DNA of 64,000 nucleotides. Origin: Microbacterium memoriense. GTDB lineage: Bacteria; Actinomycetota; Actinomycetes; Actinomycetales; Microbacteriaceae. The notes under the pieces were generated by a model. The model was not told where the DNA came from and ran no database searches. It worked only from the letters and a program-made list of their open reading frames with translations. Positions 33,631 to 42,938 of the stretch are shown piece by piece (within the stretch, counting starts at the first letter, position 1; every line of letters starts with the position of its first letter). The stretch covers positions 79,534 to 143,533 of the forward strand of contig NZ_JAODOR010000002.1 in the NCBI RefSeq assembly GCF_025398275.1, in the 5' to 3' direction. The translations under genes were made by a program, and so were the position numbers.

Positions 33631-34440
33631 TCAGCCTGCGAGTGCGGCGCGGGACGATCCCGCGGTGCCACCAAGACGCCGGGTGAGTCGGGCTGCGGCA
33701 TCATGGACGGCGCGTCCGATGCGTGCCCGTGCCGCCTCGTCCGATTCTCGACCGGCGAGAAATGAGACAGAGAAGCTCGCGACGGGCATCGCGTGCTTGT
33801 CGATCACCGCCGCAGCGATGCACGCAACTCCGTCCGTGGTGTGACCGTCCTCGATACTCCAGCCGCGTGCGCGGTCGGCCGCGAGCAGCTCCTTCAGTTC
33901 ACGTATGGAGTGAGGTCCACGGCCCGTGCGATCGATGAAAACGTTGTGCGTCCCGAAGGTCGCGGTCACCTGCTGGGGCGAGAGCATCGCGAGCATCGAC
34001 CGCCCGGTCGCAGTGAGCTGAGCGGGAAGACGGACGCCGATATCGGTGACGAGAGTCGCTGCGTGGGGCGGCTGCTCCTTGAGGAGGTAGAGCACTTCGT
34101 GTCCGTACAGCATGCCGAAGTGCGCGGTGTGCCGCACTGCCGACGAGAGCTCTCTCAGAAGAGGTCGGGCGAGGTGCTCGAGAGGCTGGTGCCGGAGGTA
34201 GGCGGTACCGAGCTCGAAGACGCCGCTGGCGAGCGTGTAGCCCTGCGCTTCGGGAATGTGCAGAACGAGCCCTTCGTCCGCGAGGACCTGGAGGATTTGG
34301 TACGTCGAACTGCGCGGCAGATCAAGTCGTCGTGCGATCGCCGCGGCGCCGACGGGCTCGGTCCTCCCCGCAAGGAGGCGCAAGATCGCCACGCCGTGTC
34401 GCAACGCGGGCATTCGTGGGCCGAGAGAGACGTCCGTCAT
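33631..34440 (-). CDS. IclR-family transcriptional regulator
   Basis: A 269-aa IclR regulator: winged helix at residues ~25-75 (GAAAIARRLDLPRSSTYQIL), then the GAF-like effector domain with LYLLKEQPPHAATLV, LTATGRSMLAML and GVACIAAAVIDKHAMPVASF. IclR proteins control catabolic operons and respond to the pathway substrate. Its ATG overlaps the GMC oxidoreductase stop by 4 bases, making it the last gene of the transporter operon. The operator motifs in this cluster have an AAATAT core that would suit an IclR protein, but the LysR protein at 40464 is an equal candidate. Confidence 0.9.
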   Translation of the reverse strand: MTDVSLGPRMPALRHGVAILRLLAGRTEPVGAAAIARRLDLPRSSTYQILQVLADEGLVLHIPEAQGYTLASGVFELGTAYLRHQPLEHLARPLLRELSSAVRHTAHFGMLYGHEVLYLLKEQPPHAATLVTDIGVRLPAQLTATGRSMLAMLSPQQVTATFGTHNVFIDRTGRGPHSIRELKELLAADRARGWSIEDGHTTDGVACIAAAVIDKHAMPVASFSVSFLAGRESDEAARARIGRAVHDAAARLTRRLGGTAGSSRAALAG

Positions 34441-36005
34441 TGCGGTATCCCGACCACATCCCCGTGGCGCACGGTCGGCCCGGCGGGCGCAGCGTCCCGG
34501 ATGAGGTCGACTGCTCTCTCGGCGACTGTCATGACCAGCCCGACGGGGTTCAGCGCGGAGAGGGACGGCAAGACGGAAGCATCGACAACGCGGAGACCTG
34601 ATGCCCCTCGCACCCGGAGTTCGCTGTCGAGGACAGCGAGTGGATCGCCATCGGCCCCCATTCGACACGTGCACGAGACGTGGTACACGGTCTGGTGGGT
34701 AGCCCGCAGGACTTCCGAGAGCTCTTTGTCGGACTGGACATGCGCACCGGGGAACACCTCGCGCACGAGGTGGGAGGCGAACGGTTCTTGCTCGGCGACG
34801 CGTCGGGCGAGTCGGATGCCTTCGATAAGCATCCGTTCGTCGCGTCCGGTCGCATCCGTGAACGCGCGATAGTCGATTGATGGAGCCGCATCCGGCTCTG
34901 ACGAGGTGATCCACACTCTGCCGCGGCTGCGAGGCTTTGCCACGTTGGGTGCGAAAGACACGTGGTTGTCGGGGATCTCCGCGCCGTAGCGTTCTGCGTG
35001 AACAGCCCATGAGTGCAAGGGGATGTGCGTGGAGATGTCCGGGACCGCACTCGCCTCGTCCACGCGCAGCGCGTATCCCGCGTCCCAGCCCGTTGCGCAC
35101 ACGTCGCTTCGTTCGCCCCGCGCCTCCCACACGATGAGACCCTCCGCATGATCCTGGAGATTCTCCCCGACGCCGGGGAGCTCGATCAGCACGTCGATGC
35201 CCGCGGCGTCCAGAACGGGCTTCGGACCGATGCCCGAGCGCATGAGAAGCGCGGGACTGTCGATGGCGCCGCAGCTGATGATCACCTCACGCCGGGCGTG
35301 CAGTGTGCGTTCTTCCCCCGCCACGAGGGTTCTCACGCCCACCGCGCGCCACGCGTCCAGGATCACCGTGTCCACGAGCGCCTCGAGGACGATTGTGAGA
35401 TTCGCGCGCTCGACGCCGTGCAGGTACGCACGGGAGGTCGACGACCGCAGGTTGGTCGCAGGGTCGTACCCGATCTCGAAGAATCCGGCGCCCTCGGTGA
35501 ATTCCGTGTCGTTCCACGTTGCTCGTGGAGGCAGCCCGAGAGCGGATGCCGCTGCGGCGACGGCATCCGCGACATACGGATTCTGATCGTTTGCGTCCAC
35601 CGGAGCGATCGGGGCCGCGATGCGGTCGTAGTAAGGGGATATTGTTTCGTACGCCCAGCCCGCGACGCCCATCGCGGCCCATTCGTCGAGGTCACCGCGC
35701 AGCGGTCGCCAGCTGATCATGGTGTTCGCAGTCGAGCAGCCGCCGAGGATCCGGAGCCGAGATTGCCGGATAAAGGAATTTCCGCGTTCCTGCTCGACGC
35801 TGCGGTAGTCCCGGTCGTACTCGCCCTCCAGCATCTCCGCCCACCGCCGGATGGATCCGGCCCGTTCTTCGTGCTCGTCACTAGGACCGGCCTCGACCAG
35901 GCACACGGTGACGGTGGGGTCCTCGCTCAATCGGGCGGCGACAATGCAACCGGCGGTGCCACCGCCGACCACGATGTAGTCGAAGGTGTCGCCGGCGTCA
36001 GACAT
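34437..36005 (-). CDS. GMC-family FAD alcohol oxidoreductase
   Basis: A 522-aa glucose-methanol-choline oxidoreductase. The FAD fold is YIVVGGGTAGCIVAARLSED, the second signature GAIDSPALLMRSGIGP, and the C-terminal catalytic region HVSCTCRMG ... SALNPVGLVM. It should oxidise a primary or secondary alcohol with FAD, passing electrons to oxygen or the respiratory chain. Choline, ethanolamine-like, aryl-alcohol and polyethylene-glycol substrates are all known for this family. It starts 8 bases inside the end of the ABC ATPase gene, so import and first oxidation are genetically coupled. Confidence 0.88.
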   Translation of the reverse strand: MSDAGDTFDYIVVGGGTAGCIVAARLSEDPTVTVCLVEAGPSDEHEERAGSIRRWAEMLEGEYDRDYRSVEQERGNSFIRQSRLRILGGCSTANTMISWRPLRGDLDEWAAMGVAGWAYETISPYYDRIAAPIAPVDANDQNPYVADAVAAAASALGLPPRATWNDTEFTEGAGFFEIGYDPATNLRSSTSRAYLHGVERANLTIVLEALVDTVILDAWRAVGVRTLVAGEERTLHARREVIISCGAIDSPALLMRSGIGPKPVLDAAGIDVLIELPGVGENLQDHAEGLIVWEARGERSDVCATGWDAGYALRVDEASAVPDISTHIPLHSWAVHAERYGAEIPDNHVSFAPNVAKPRSRGRVWITSSEPDAAPSIDYRAFTDATGRDERMLIEGIRLARRVAEQEPFASHLVREVFPGAHVQSDKELSEVLRATHQTVYHVSCTCRMGADGDPLAVLDSELRVRGASGLRVVDASVLPSLSALNPVGLVMTVAERAVDLIRDAAPAGPTVRHGDVVGIPQ

Positions 36006-36765
36006 GGTGGATGAGTCCGAGAATCTCGCTGTAGTAGTGGTGGAACTCCGGGCTGCCGATGATCTCCGGGTCGCGAGGGCGTGGAAGCTCGATGTCGAAC
36101 TCCGCACGGACCTTGCCCGGTCGGGGTGTCATCGCCACGACGCGGTCCGAGAGGAATACGGCCTCTTCGATATCGTGCGTGATGAGCATGACCGTCATCC
36201 GGTTGCGCTCCCACACCGTCGTCAGCAGTTCCTGCATCGTTCGGCGCGTGAGCGCGTCGAGTGCGCCGAACGGCTCGTCCATGAGCAGCACTTCGGGGCC
36301 GTAGGCCAGGGAGCGCGCGAGCGCGACGCGCTGCTGCATGCCACCCGACAACTGTGCCGGGAAGGAGTCTTCGAAGCCTGCGAGTCCCACCTGAGAGAGC
36401 ACATCCCTCGCGCGATCGGTTCGTTCGCGCCGCGACATGTCGGCTTCCCCTCGCAGGGCGAAGATGACGTTGTCGATGGCGGACAGCCAGGGAAGCAGAG
36501 TCGCCGATTGGAAAACGACTCCGCGGTCACGGCCTGGTCCCCGGATAGCGGTTCCGTTGATAGAAGTTTCGCCATCGGTCGGCGCTTCGAGGCCGGCGAT
36601 GATCGAGAGCAACGTGCTCTTGCCACATCCAGATGCTCCGACCACGGAGACGAACTCGCGGTCACCGAGGGTGAGCGTGACGTCACTGAGAGCGTGGACT
36701 TCTCCGAAGCTCTTGTTGACACTGTCGACGAAGACCTTCGGCTGTGCGATCGTGACTGACGACAT
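35998..36765 (-). CDS. ABC transporter ATP-binding protein, SsuB/TauB type
   Basis: A 255-aa ATPase: Walker A GASGCGKST, signature LSGGMQQRVALARSL, Walker B LLMDEPFGALD, switch His in LITHDIEEAVFLSDRV. The end, FDIELPRPRDPEI, is typical of the sulfonate, taurine, nitrate and pyrimidine-precursor importers. Coupled to the permease by a TGATG overlap and to the GMC gene by an 8-base overlap. Confidence 0.9.
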   Translation of the reverse strand: MSSVTIAQPKVFVDSVNKSFGEVHALSDVTLTLGDREFVSVVGASGCGKSTLLSIIAGLEAPTDGETSINGTAIRGPGRDRGVVFQSATLLPWLSAIDNVIFALRGEADMSRRERTDRARDVLSQVGLAGFEDSFPAQLSGGMQQRVALARSLAYGPEVLLMDEPFGALDALTRRTMQELLTTVWERNRMTVMLITHDIEEAVFLSDRVVAMTPRPGKVRAEFDIELPRPRDPEIIGSPEFHHYYSEILGLIHHV

Positions 36766-37640
36766 CAGGAACGTCCCTTCAAGTAACGGAAGAAGTTGCG
36801 GCCGAGCGCTCGCATGATCTGGTCGAAGATCAACCCGAGCAGCCCGAGCACGATCACGTAGCCGATGATGAGGTCCGTTTCGAGAAAGCGCTGGGCCTGG
36901 GTGATGCGGTAGCCCATGCCCGAGGTGGCGGCGACGAGCTCCGCGACGACAAGCCAGGTCCAGGCCCATCCGAGGCTGATGCGCAGCGCATCCCAGATGC
37001 GTGGCAGCGCCGCGGGAAAGATGATCCGGACCAGGATCTGGGTGCGCGTGAGACCGAGGGTCGCGCCGAGGTTTCGATACGAGACCGGCACGCGACGCAC
37101 GGCATCTGAGAACAACAGAACCTGTTGGAAGAACGTGCCGAGGAAGATGATGAGGAACTTCTGCGTGTCGTCGGTACCGACCCAGAGGATGGTCAAAGGG
37201 ACGAACGCGACGACCGGCATATACCGGATGAAGTCGATGATGGGCTCGACGGCCGCTTCGACACGGGCGAGCGAACCGCACAGGACGCCGAGCGGCACGG
37301 CCAGCACCGTGCTGGCGAGGAACCCGACCATGACCCGGTACGTGCTCACACCGATATCCGCCCAGAGCTCGCCATTGGCGGCTTGCTCTCCCAACTTCTG
37401 GACCACGGCGATCGGAGAGGGGAGGAACAGGGGATTGACCAGCTCCGACACCGTGATGGCGGTCCAGACGGCCAGGAGTGCGATGAATCCAAGCACCGAA
37501 ATCGTCACGTACTGACGCCGCGTGAGCGGTGCGCCGGCGATGGGGCGGGCGGCACCCGCCGCGCGCTTGCTGCGCGCGGCGGGTGCTGTGGCTGGTGAGA
37601 TCGTCATCGGATCAGGCTTTCGCGTCGGGGCGATGGTCAC
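36765..37640 (-). CDS. ABC transporter permease, SsuC/TauC type
   Basis: A 291-aa permease with about six membrane helices. The EAA loop GATLGLTRTQILVRIIFPAA contacts the ATPase. The family features FIRYMPVVAFVPLTILWVG and GLGYRITQAQRF-like segment (here SGMGYRITQAQRFLETD) are present. A 40-residue Ala/Arg-rich cytoplasmic N-terminus precedes the first helix. It overlaps the binding-protein gene by 4 bases. Confidence 0.92.
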   Translation of the reverse strand: MTIAPTRKPDPMTISPATAPAARSKRAAGAARPIAGAPLTRRQYVTISVLGFIALLAVWTAITVSELVNPLFLPSPIAVVQKLGEQAANGELWADIGVSTYRVMVGFLASTVLAVPLGVLCGSLARVEAAVEPIIDFIRYMPVVAFVPLTILWVGTDDTQKFLIIFLGTFFQQVLLFSDAVRRVPVSYRNLGATLGLTRTQILVRIIFPAALPRIWDALRISLGWAWTWLVVAELVAATSGMGYRITQAQRFLETDLIIGYVIVLGLLGLIFDQIMRALGRNFFRYLKGRS

Positions 37641-38653
37641 GGAGCCTCCTCGACGAGCCTGGTGTCGACGAGGCTCGTCAGGTCAGCACCGCCCTTGAGG
37701 AGCCCGATCTGAGTTGCGACGTCCTCCACTGACGGCAGGACGGTCTGCAGGTAATCACCAGGGAACACCGTCTTGTTGTCCTCGAGGGAGTAGAACTCCA
37801 CCCCGTCGAAGGCGGTTTCGAGGGCCTCGACGTCGCTGCCGACGTTCTCCGCGATGATCCCACGCGCCTCGTCTGTGTCGGAACGGTAGAACTCGACCGC
37901 GGGACCCCAGGCGTTGACGACCTTCTGGACGATGTCGGGGTGCTCGTCGAGGTAGTCGTTGTCGACGATCAGCACGTCGCTGATGAGGCCGGCGTTTTCT
38001 GCCGCCGTATAGATGATCTCGAAGCCGTCCGTTGCTTTGCGTGCTTCTGAGATGTACGGCTCGTATGTCACGGCAGCCGGAACGCTTCCGCCGATCAGCG
38101 CGGTCGCCGCTTCTGACGGGTCCATGGGCACCGGAGTGATGTCGTCGAGGCTCAGGCCTGCTTCCCCGAGGGCGTAGCCGAGCAGCAGGTTGCTGACCGA
38201 CCCCTCCTCGAATGCGACACGTTGACCCGCAAGGTCAGCCACATCCGTGATCGATCCGTCGGTGAGGATCGCGTCTGCCGTGAGCGAGGCGTCGAGCAGA
38301 AGCACAATCGAGATGTCGAGTCCCTGCTCGACGAGCTGCAGTGCCGAGTGGCTCGCGACGTTGGCGAGTTGCACACGGTCCGACGCGAAGGCCGCACTCA
38401 TGTCGGCGTCATTGGTGAAGTTGGTGATGGTCACATCCACGTCTTCGTCACCGAAGTAGCCCTTTTCCTGAGCGATGTACCACGGGCCGTAGCCGAGCCA
38501 GGGCTGAATACCCATCGTGACGGAATCGGAGCCGGCGGCGGCGCCGCTGGCGTCGCCACCCGCCGTGCCGGTGCAAGCAGTGAGGGCAAACAGCGAGACG
38601 GCGGTGACGCCGGCGAGTGCTGCTGTGCGCAGGGTGCGAGTGGGACGGAGCAT
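37637..38653 (-). CDS. ABC transporter substrate-binding lipoprotein, SsuA/TauA type
   Basis: A 338-aa NMT1/SsuA-like binding protein. The lipobox is LTAC after a hydrophobic signal. MGIQPWLGYGPWYIAQEKGY is the typical ligand-loop opening, followed by DADMSAAFASDRVQLANVAS and a hinge at LIGGSVPAAVTYEPY. Members bind aliphatic sulfonates, taurine, aminomethyl-pyrimidines, aromatic acids and other small zwitterions, so it should deliver the pathway substrate. First gene of the five-gene operon, with its promoter in the 38,654-38,844 divergent region. Confidence 0.9.
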   Translation of the reverse strand: MLRPTRTLRTAALAGVTAVSLFALTACTGTAGGDASGAAAGSDSVTMGIQPWLGYGPWYIAQEKGYFGDEDVDVTITNFTNDADMSAAFASDRVQLANVASHSALQLVEQGLDISIVLLLDASLTADAILTDGSITDVADLAGQRVAFEEGSVSNLLLGYALGEAGLSLDDITPVPMDPSEAATALIGGSVPAAVTYEPYISEARKATDGFEIIYTAAENAGLISDVLIVDNDYLDEHPDIVQKVVNAWGPAVEFYRSDTDEARGIIAENVGSDVEALETAFDGVEFYSLEDNKTVFPGDYLQTVLPSVEDVATQIGLLKGGADLTSLVDTRLVEEAP

Positions 38654-38742
38654 GTGAGGTCCTTCCGAGGACTGGTCGGGTGGTTTCGTCTAGCTTCCGG
38701 ACCCGACTCGCACACAGCAAATAGGGATGAGCGAGACACTAC

Positions 38743-38780
38743 ATCAATATTTTTGAAGTAAATCATCGGCAATATCGCCG
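38743..38780. promoter_or_regulatory. Operator-like pair between the importer operon and the amidohydrolase
   Basis: Copy D, CGGCAATATCGCCG (38767-38780), reads GGCGATATTGCCGA on the other strand (38766-38779) and resembles operators A and B. About 23 bp away ATCAATATTTTTGA (38743-38756) is a weaker relative with TCAA/TTGA arms. The region is strikingly A/T-rich and lies between divergent genes. Confidence 0.5.
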
Positions 38781-38844
38781 TAACACATAAGAAACACAGC
38801 GCGCGGAGGCTGAACTACCAACCGTAGGAGAGTCGAGGACGCGA

Positions 38845-40479
38845 ATGATGAGCACCCTGTACACCAATGGGCACCTCTATCTGGGCGGCGGCGAGTTCGC
38901 GCGGGGTCACGTACTGACCCGCGGCGAGCGGATCGAGAGAGTCGTGCTCGGCGAGGCACCCGACCTCGCAGCCGACGAGGTTATCGACCTTCGAAATGGC
39001 ACGCTGCTTCCCGGGTTTCAGGATGCGCACGTCCATCCACTCCTCGCCGGCTTGCAGCTCATCGGTATCGACCTGGCGCCCGTCCACGATCGAGGTCAGT
39101 ACCTACAACGCATCGCGGACTTCGCTCGCGCGAACCCGACCGCCGAGGCGCTGACCGGCGGCGGGTGGTTCGGCGATGTGTTCCCCGGAGGCTTCCCGAC
39201 GGCCAGCGAGCTCGATACGGTCGTCCCCGATCGACCGGTCGTGCTGTTCAGCCACGACGCGCACGGTGTGTGGGTGAACAGCGCAGCCCTCGTAGCGGCC
39301 GGGATCGATTCACGAACGGAAGACCCAGCTGACGGCCGCATCCTTCGCGACGAGAACGGCGAGCCGACGGGGATGTTGCTCGAAAGCGCCGTCGGACTGG
39401 TCAGCGCACTCACGCCGGATCCCGATTCGAACGTCCTCGCCGAGGCGCTCCTCGCCGCCCAGCAGCGGCTCCATTCAGTGGGCATCACCGCCTGGCAGGA
39501 CGCCGCCGTCGGCGTATCCGACATCGGCCCCAACGCGTTGCCCGTCTACGAGGATCTGGACCGTCGGGGCCTCCTGACGGCGCGTGTTGTCCTGGCCCTA
39601 TGGTGGGACCGGACCCGCGGAATCGAGCAGATCGGCGACTTCGAGGTCACCCGCGATCGACTTGAAGGAAGTCGCCGACTGGATGCGGGCACGGTCAAAG
39701 TGATGGTGGACGGCATGGTCGAGAACCGTACCGCGGCGATGCTCGCTCCCTTCGAAGGCTTCGGCGACGATCGCGGCGTCACTTTCGTCCCGGACAACCG
39801 ACTCGAAGAACTGAGCGTCGCGTTGGATGCCGCGGGTTTCCAGATCCACTATCACGCGGTCGGTGACGCCGCCGTGCGCAGTTGTCTGGACGCGCTGGAA
39901 GCGGTCCGCCAGCACAACGGCGTGACCACCCTTCGCCATCACATCGCGCACCTCGACATCGTCGACGAGGTAGACAGCCCCCGCTTCGGAGCGCTTGATG
40001 TGAGCGCCAACGTCACCGCACTGTGGGCGCGGATGGACGAAGAGATCGAGACCCGAAAACTGCCGCTTCTGGGAGCAGAACGCGCACGGCGACACTTCCC
40101 GTTCGCCGACATCGCCCGGCAGGGCGGACGCATCGTCGGCGGTAGCGACTGGCCTGTGACCGACCCGAACCCGCTATGGTCCGTACGCGCCGCGGTGACT
40201 CGCACAGGTGTGCCCGAGGATCCGCACGCGATCGGAGCCCAGGTCTTCACCAACCCCCTGCTCGCGGAGCAGTCGCTCGAACTAGGTCAGGCTCTCGATG
40301 CCTACTTGGCGAATGCGGCGCACGTGAACCGACTTGACTCTCAGACGGGTGCTCTGCGGGAGGGAATGCTCGCCGACCTGGTCTGGATCGACCGCAACAT
40401 CGGAGAGATCAGCGCGCTGGGAAGCGCACGCGTGCGGCGAACGGTCGTCGGCGGCACGCTGGTTTACGACGCAGACTGA
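38845..40479 (+). CDS. Amidohydrolase family 3 (YtcJ-like) metal-dependent hydrolase
   Basis: A 544-aa amidohydrolase-superfamily enzyme. The N-terminal metal pair is in FQDAHVHPLLAG, later ligands in IHYHAVGDAAV and HIAHLDIVD, and the catalytic Asp in GGSDWPVT. YtcJ-like enzymes hydrolyse amide, N-formyl or cyclic-amide bonds. No signal peptide, so it acts in the cytoplasm. It is divergent from the importer operon and shares its operators, so it is probably an early step of the same pathway. The next codon is also ATG. It overlaps the convergent LysR gene by 16 bases. Confidence 0.85.
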   Translation: MMSTLYTNGHLYLGGGEFARGHVLTRGERIERVVLGEAPDLAADEVIDLRNGTLLPGFQDAHVHPLLAGLQLIGIDLAPVHDRGQYLQRIADFARANPTAEALTGGGWFGDVFPGGFPTASELDTVVPDRPVVLFSHDAHGVWVNSAALVAAGIDSRTEDPADGRILRDENGEPTGMLLESAVGLVSALTPDPDSNVLAEALLAAQQRLHSVGITAWQDAAVGVSDIGPNALPVYEDLDRRGLLTARVVLALWWDRTRGIEQIGDFEVTRDRLEGSRRLDAGTVKVMVDGMVENRTAAMLAPFEGFGDDRGVTFVPDNRLEELSVALDAAGFQIHYHAVGDAAVRSCLDALEAVRQHNGVTTLRHHIAHLDIVDEVDSPRFGALDVSANVTALWARMDEEIETRKLPLLGAERARRHFPFADIARQGGRIVGGSDWPVTDPNPLWSVRAAVTRTGVPEDPHAIGAQVFTNPLLAEQSLELGQALDAYLANAAHVNRLDSQTGALREGMLADLVWIDRNIGEISALGSARVRRTVVGGTLVYDAD

Positions 40480-41414
40480 CGCTCTTCCGTCGCGCCACCC
40501 ATCAGTCGGGCGACAGCGTGGCGCGCTTCGCCGGCGAAGAGCGCGGCTTTGCGGCTCATCGGGGTCGCGGAAGCGCGTCGAGCGAGGACGATATCCAGCG
40601 GGCGCGTCGGCTCGACGATGCTGAGCCGATGAAGCTCGCTCCCCGAGTAGGTGTATCCGAGCTTCGGCTGCTGGTTCAGAAGCGTGAACCCGTGGCCGCT
40701 GGCCACCATGGCGCGAACCCCTTCGAAGTTCGCGAAGCGGTAACGCACCGCGGGCCGAAGGCCGTGGTCGGCAAAGGCTTGAAGGAAGTAGTCGCGACTG
40801 ACGGGGAGATCGAGCAGCACCATGGATTCGTTCACCAGTTCGGAGAGCCGGACGCTCGTGCGCTGCGCCATCGGATGGGTTGCGCCCACCGCCGCGTAGA
40901 GCGGCACCTGCGCCAGGACCTCTCGCTCGATATCCCCATCGAGACCGAGATCGTAGGTGAGGGCGATTTCGATCGCCTGATCTTGCAGTGCCTCATTCAC
41001 CCCGTCGGCGAGCAGTTCGGAGACATCGAGCTGGAGTTCCGGATGGTCTACCTCGAGGGCACTGACGATGCTCGGGAGGTAGAACGGCGCCAGAGTTCGG
41101 AAGCAGCCGACGTTGATGCGGCCCGAGGTATTCTCTGGGCGGAGCGCGGCAACTGCGTCATCGACCGCGGCGAGTATCCCGCGGCTGCGTTGCAGGAACT
41201 CGACTCCCTGGGTAGTGAGCTGCAACCCTTTCGCGCGGCGCCTGATCAGAAGTTGCGTGCCGAGCGATCTCTCGAGATTGGCGATCGAGGTCGAGATCGC
41301 CGACTGCGCGACGAACAGCTCGTCGGCGGCCCACGTCATGCTGCCCTGTTCCGCCGCCGCGACGAAATAGCGCAATTGCGTCAGAGATATGTCTGGTTTA
41401 TGGGGAGCCCGCAC
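40464..41414 (-). CDS. LysR-family transcriptional regulator
   Basis: A 316-aa LysR regulator. The N-terminal HTH (MTWAADELFVAQSAISTSIA) follows the usual ISLTQLRYFVAAAEQGS, and the C-terminal effector domain begins RINVGCFRTLAPFYLP. I place the start at GTG 41414, with GAGG 5 bases upstream; the frame is open much further but into the divergent gene. LysR proteins normally activate a divergent operon, here the monooxygenase-to-amine-oxidase unit, and repress themselves. The two GATATT/GTATTT sites at 41420-41455 are suitably placed. Confidence 0.9.
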   Translation of the reverse strand: MRAPHKPDISLTQLRYFVAAAEQGSMTWAADELFVAQSAISTSIANLERSLGTQLLIRRRAKGLQLTTQGVEFLQRSRGILAAVDDAVAALRPENTSGRINVGCFRTLAPFYLPSIVSALEVDHPELQLDVSELLADGVNEALQDQAIEIALTYDLGLDGDIEREVLAQVPLYAAVGATHPMAQRTSVRLSELVNESMVLLDLPVSRDYFLQAFADHGLRPAVRYRFANFEGVRAMVASGHGFTLLNQQPKLGYTYSGSELHRLSIVEPTRPLDIVLARRASATPMSRKAALFAGEARHAVARLMGGATEERQSAS

Positions 41415-41419
41415 GGATG

Positions 41420-41455
41420 CCTCGTATTTCGAATTTGTTGCGCTGATATTGCGGA
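41420..41455. promoter_or_regulatory. Operator-like pair between lysR and the monooxygenase operon
   Basis: Copy C, GCTGATATTGCGGA (41442-41455), matches operator B at 11 of 14 positions. A weaker relative, CCTCGTATTTCGAA (41420-41433), lies 22 bp away centre to centre. A TAGATATATAT at ~41,473-41,484 may hold the -10 box of the plus-strand operon. Confidence 0.5.
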
Positions 41456-41531
41456 GGTTTCTAGATCTGCATTTTAGATATATATCACCGTCTTCAGCTA
41501 TTTGCTTGCGCCCGCGCGGTTTCCGAGACTC

Positions 41532-42938
41532 ATGGAGACCCCGCTCCTCAACACGAAGGCCGCAGTGACACGCATGGTTTCCCCCCAGGTCGAATCCACC
41601 AGCGACGCCCACCCTGACGCGTTCAACGAAGTGGAGGTGCTCGTGGTCGGCGCCGGCCAGGCGGGCGTCGCAATGAGTGAGCATCTGTCACGGTTCGGCA
41701 TCCGTCACGTCGTTCTCGAGCGGGGACGGATCGCCGAGCGTTGGCGGTCAGAGCGTTGGGACTCGCTTGTCGCCAACGGGCCCGCGTGGCACGACCGGTT
41801 TCCCGGGATGGAGTTTGCGGATGTCGGCCCCGACGGATTCCCGACGAAAGACCAGGTCGCGGGGTACATGAGCGCCTACGCCGAGAAGTTCGCCGCGCCG
41901 GTCCGGTGTGGCGTTGACGTCACCAAGGTCCGCCGTGCGGATGGCCGCCGGGGGTTTTTTGTCGAGTCGAGTGAGGGAACGTACCTCGCGGAGTTCGTGG
42001 TGTCGGCGACGGGCGCGTTTCAGACGCCCGCCATCCCTCCCCTGATTCCCGCCCAGCCCGGCATCACGCAGATTCATTCGTCGAGCTACCGTAATCCTCA
42101 TCAGCTTCCGGCCGGCGCCGTCCTCGTGGTCGGGGCCGGGTCGTCCGGCGTACAGATCGCGGCCGAACTGCAACGCTCCGGACGCCAGGTCTATCTCGCA
42201 GTGGGTCCACACGATCGCCCGCCGCGCGCCTACCGAGGACGAGACTTCGTCTGGTGGCTCGGAGTGCTCGACAAGTGGGATGCCTCGACTCCTCCGCTGG
42301 GCGCCGAACACGTCACCATCGCGGTCAGCGGCGCGGGGGGCGGCCACACTGTCGACTTCCGTGCGCTCGCTACTGAGGGCATCGTCCTCGTCGGCCGGGC
42401 GAGCTCGTACGCCGACGGGACGGTCGGCTTCGCAGATGACCTCGCACAGAACATCGCCGCCGGCGACACCAATTACCTCGGACTTCTCGACGAAGCCGAC
42501 GCCTACGTGACCCGGAACGGGCTCGATCTCCCCGAGGAGCCCGAAGCTCGCATGCTCGCACCAGATCCCGAATGCGTGACCACTCCGATTCGCGAGCTCG
42601 ACCTCGCGGCGGCGGGCGTCACGTCTATCGTGTGGGCGACGGGCTTCACGTCGGACTACAGCTGGTTGCCGATCGGTACCCTCGATGAGCGAGGGCGCCC
42701 GTTGCACCGCCGAGGCGTTTCACCCGAATCGGGCATCTATTTCCTTGGGCTTCCTTGGCAGTCCCGCCGTGGATCGAGCTTCATCTGGGGGGTCTGGCAC
42801 GACGCCAAGCACGTCGCAGACCATATTTCGATACAGCGCAGCTACGCGGCGTACCGTCCGAACCTCGATTCCGCCGCGGTGACATCGCCTATTACGAGGC
42901 TCGAAGCTGTCACCCTGGGAGGGGAGATCGACCGATGA
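41532..42938 (+). CDS. Flavin-containing monooxygenase (CzcO/FMO-like)
   Basis: A 468-aa FAD/NAD(P) enzyme with two Rossmann loops: VLVVGAGQAGVAMSEHL (FAD) and VLVVGAGSSGVQIAAEL (NADPH). SERWDSLVANGPAWHDRFPG is the usual flavoprotein-monooxygenase segment. Such enzymes hydroxylate amines at N or S, or insert oxygen next to a carbonyl (Baeyer-Villiger). It leads the six-gene plus-strand operon opposite lysR. ATG 41532 is used; ATG 41574, with AAGG upstream, is as likely. Confidence 0.8.
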   Translation: METPLLNTKAAVTRMVSPQVESTSDAHPDAFNEVEVLVVGAGQAGVAMSEHLSRFGIRHVVLERGRIAERWRSERWDSLVANGPAWHDRFPGMEFADVGPDGFPTKDQVAGYMSAYAEKFAAPVRCGVDVTKVRRADGRRGFFVESSEGTYLAEFVVSATGAFQTPAIPPLIPAQPGITQIHSSSYRNPHQLPAGAVLVVGAGSSGVQIAAELQRSGRQVYLAVGPHDRPPRAYRGRDFVWWLGVLDKWDASTPPLGAEHVTIAVSGAGGGHTVDFRALATEGIVLVGRASSYADGTVGFADDLAQNIAAGDTNYLGLLDEADAYVTRNGLDLPEEPEARMLAPDPECVTTPIRELDLAAAGVTSIVWATGFTSDYSWLPIGTLDERGRPLHRRGVSPESGIYFLGLPWQSRRGSSFIWGVWHDAKHVADHISIQRSYAAYRPNLDSAAVTSPITRLEAVTLGGEIDR

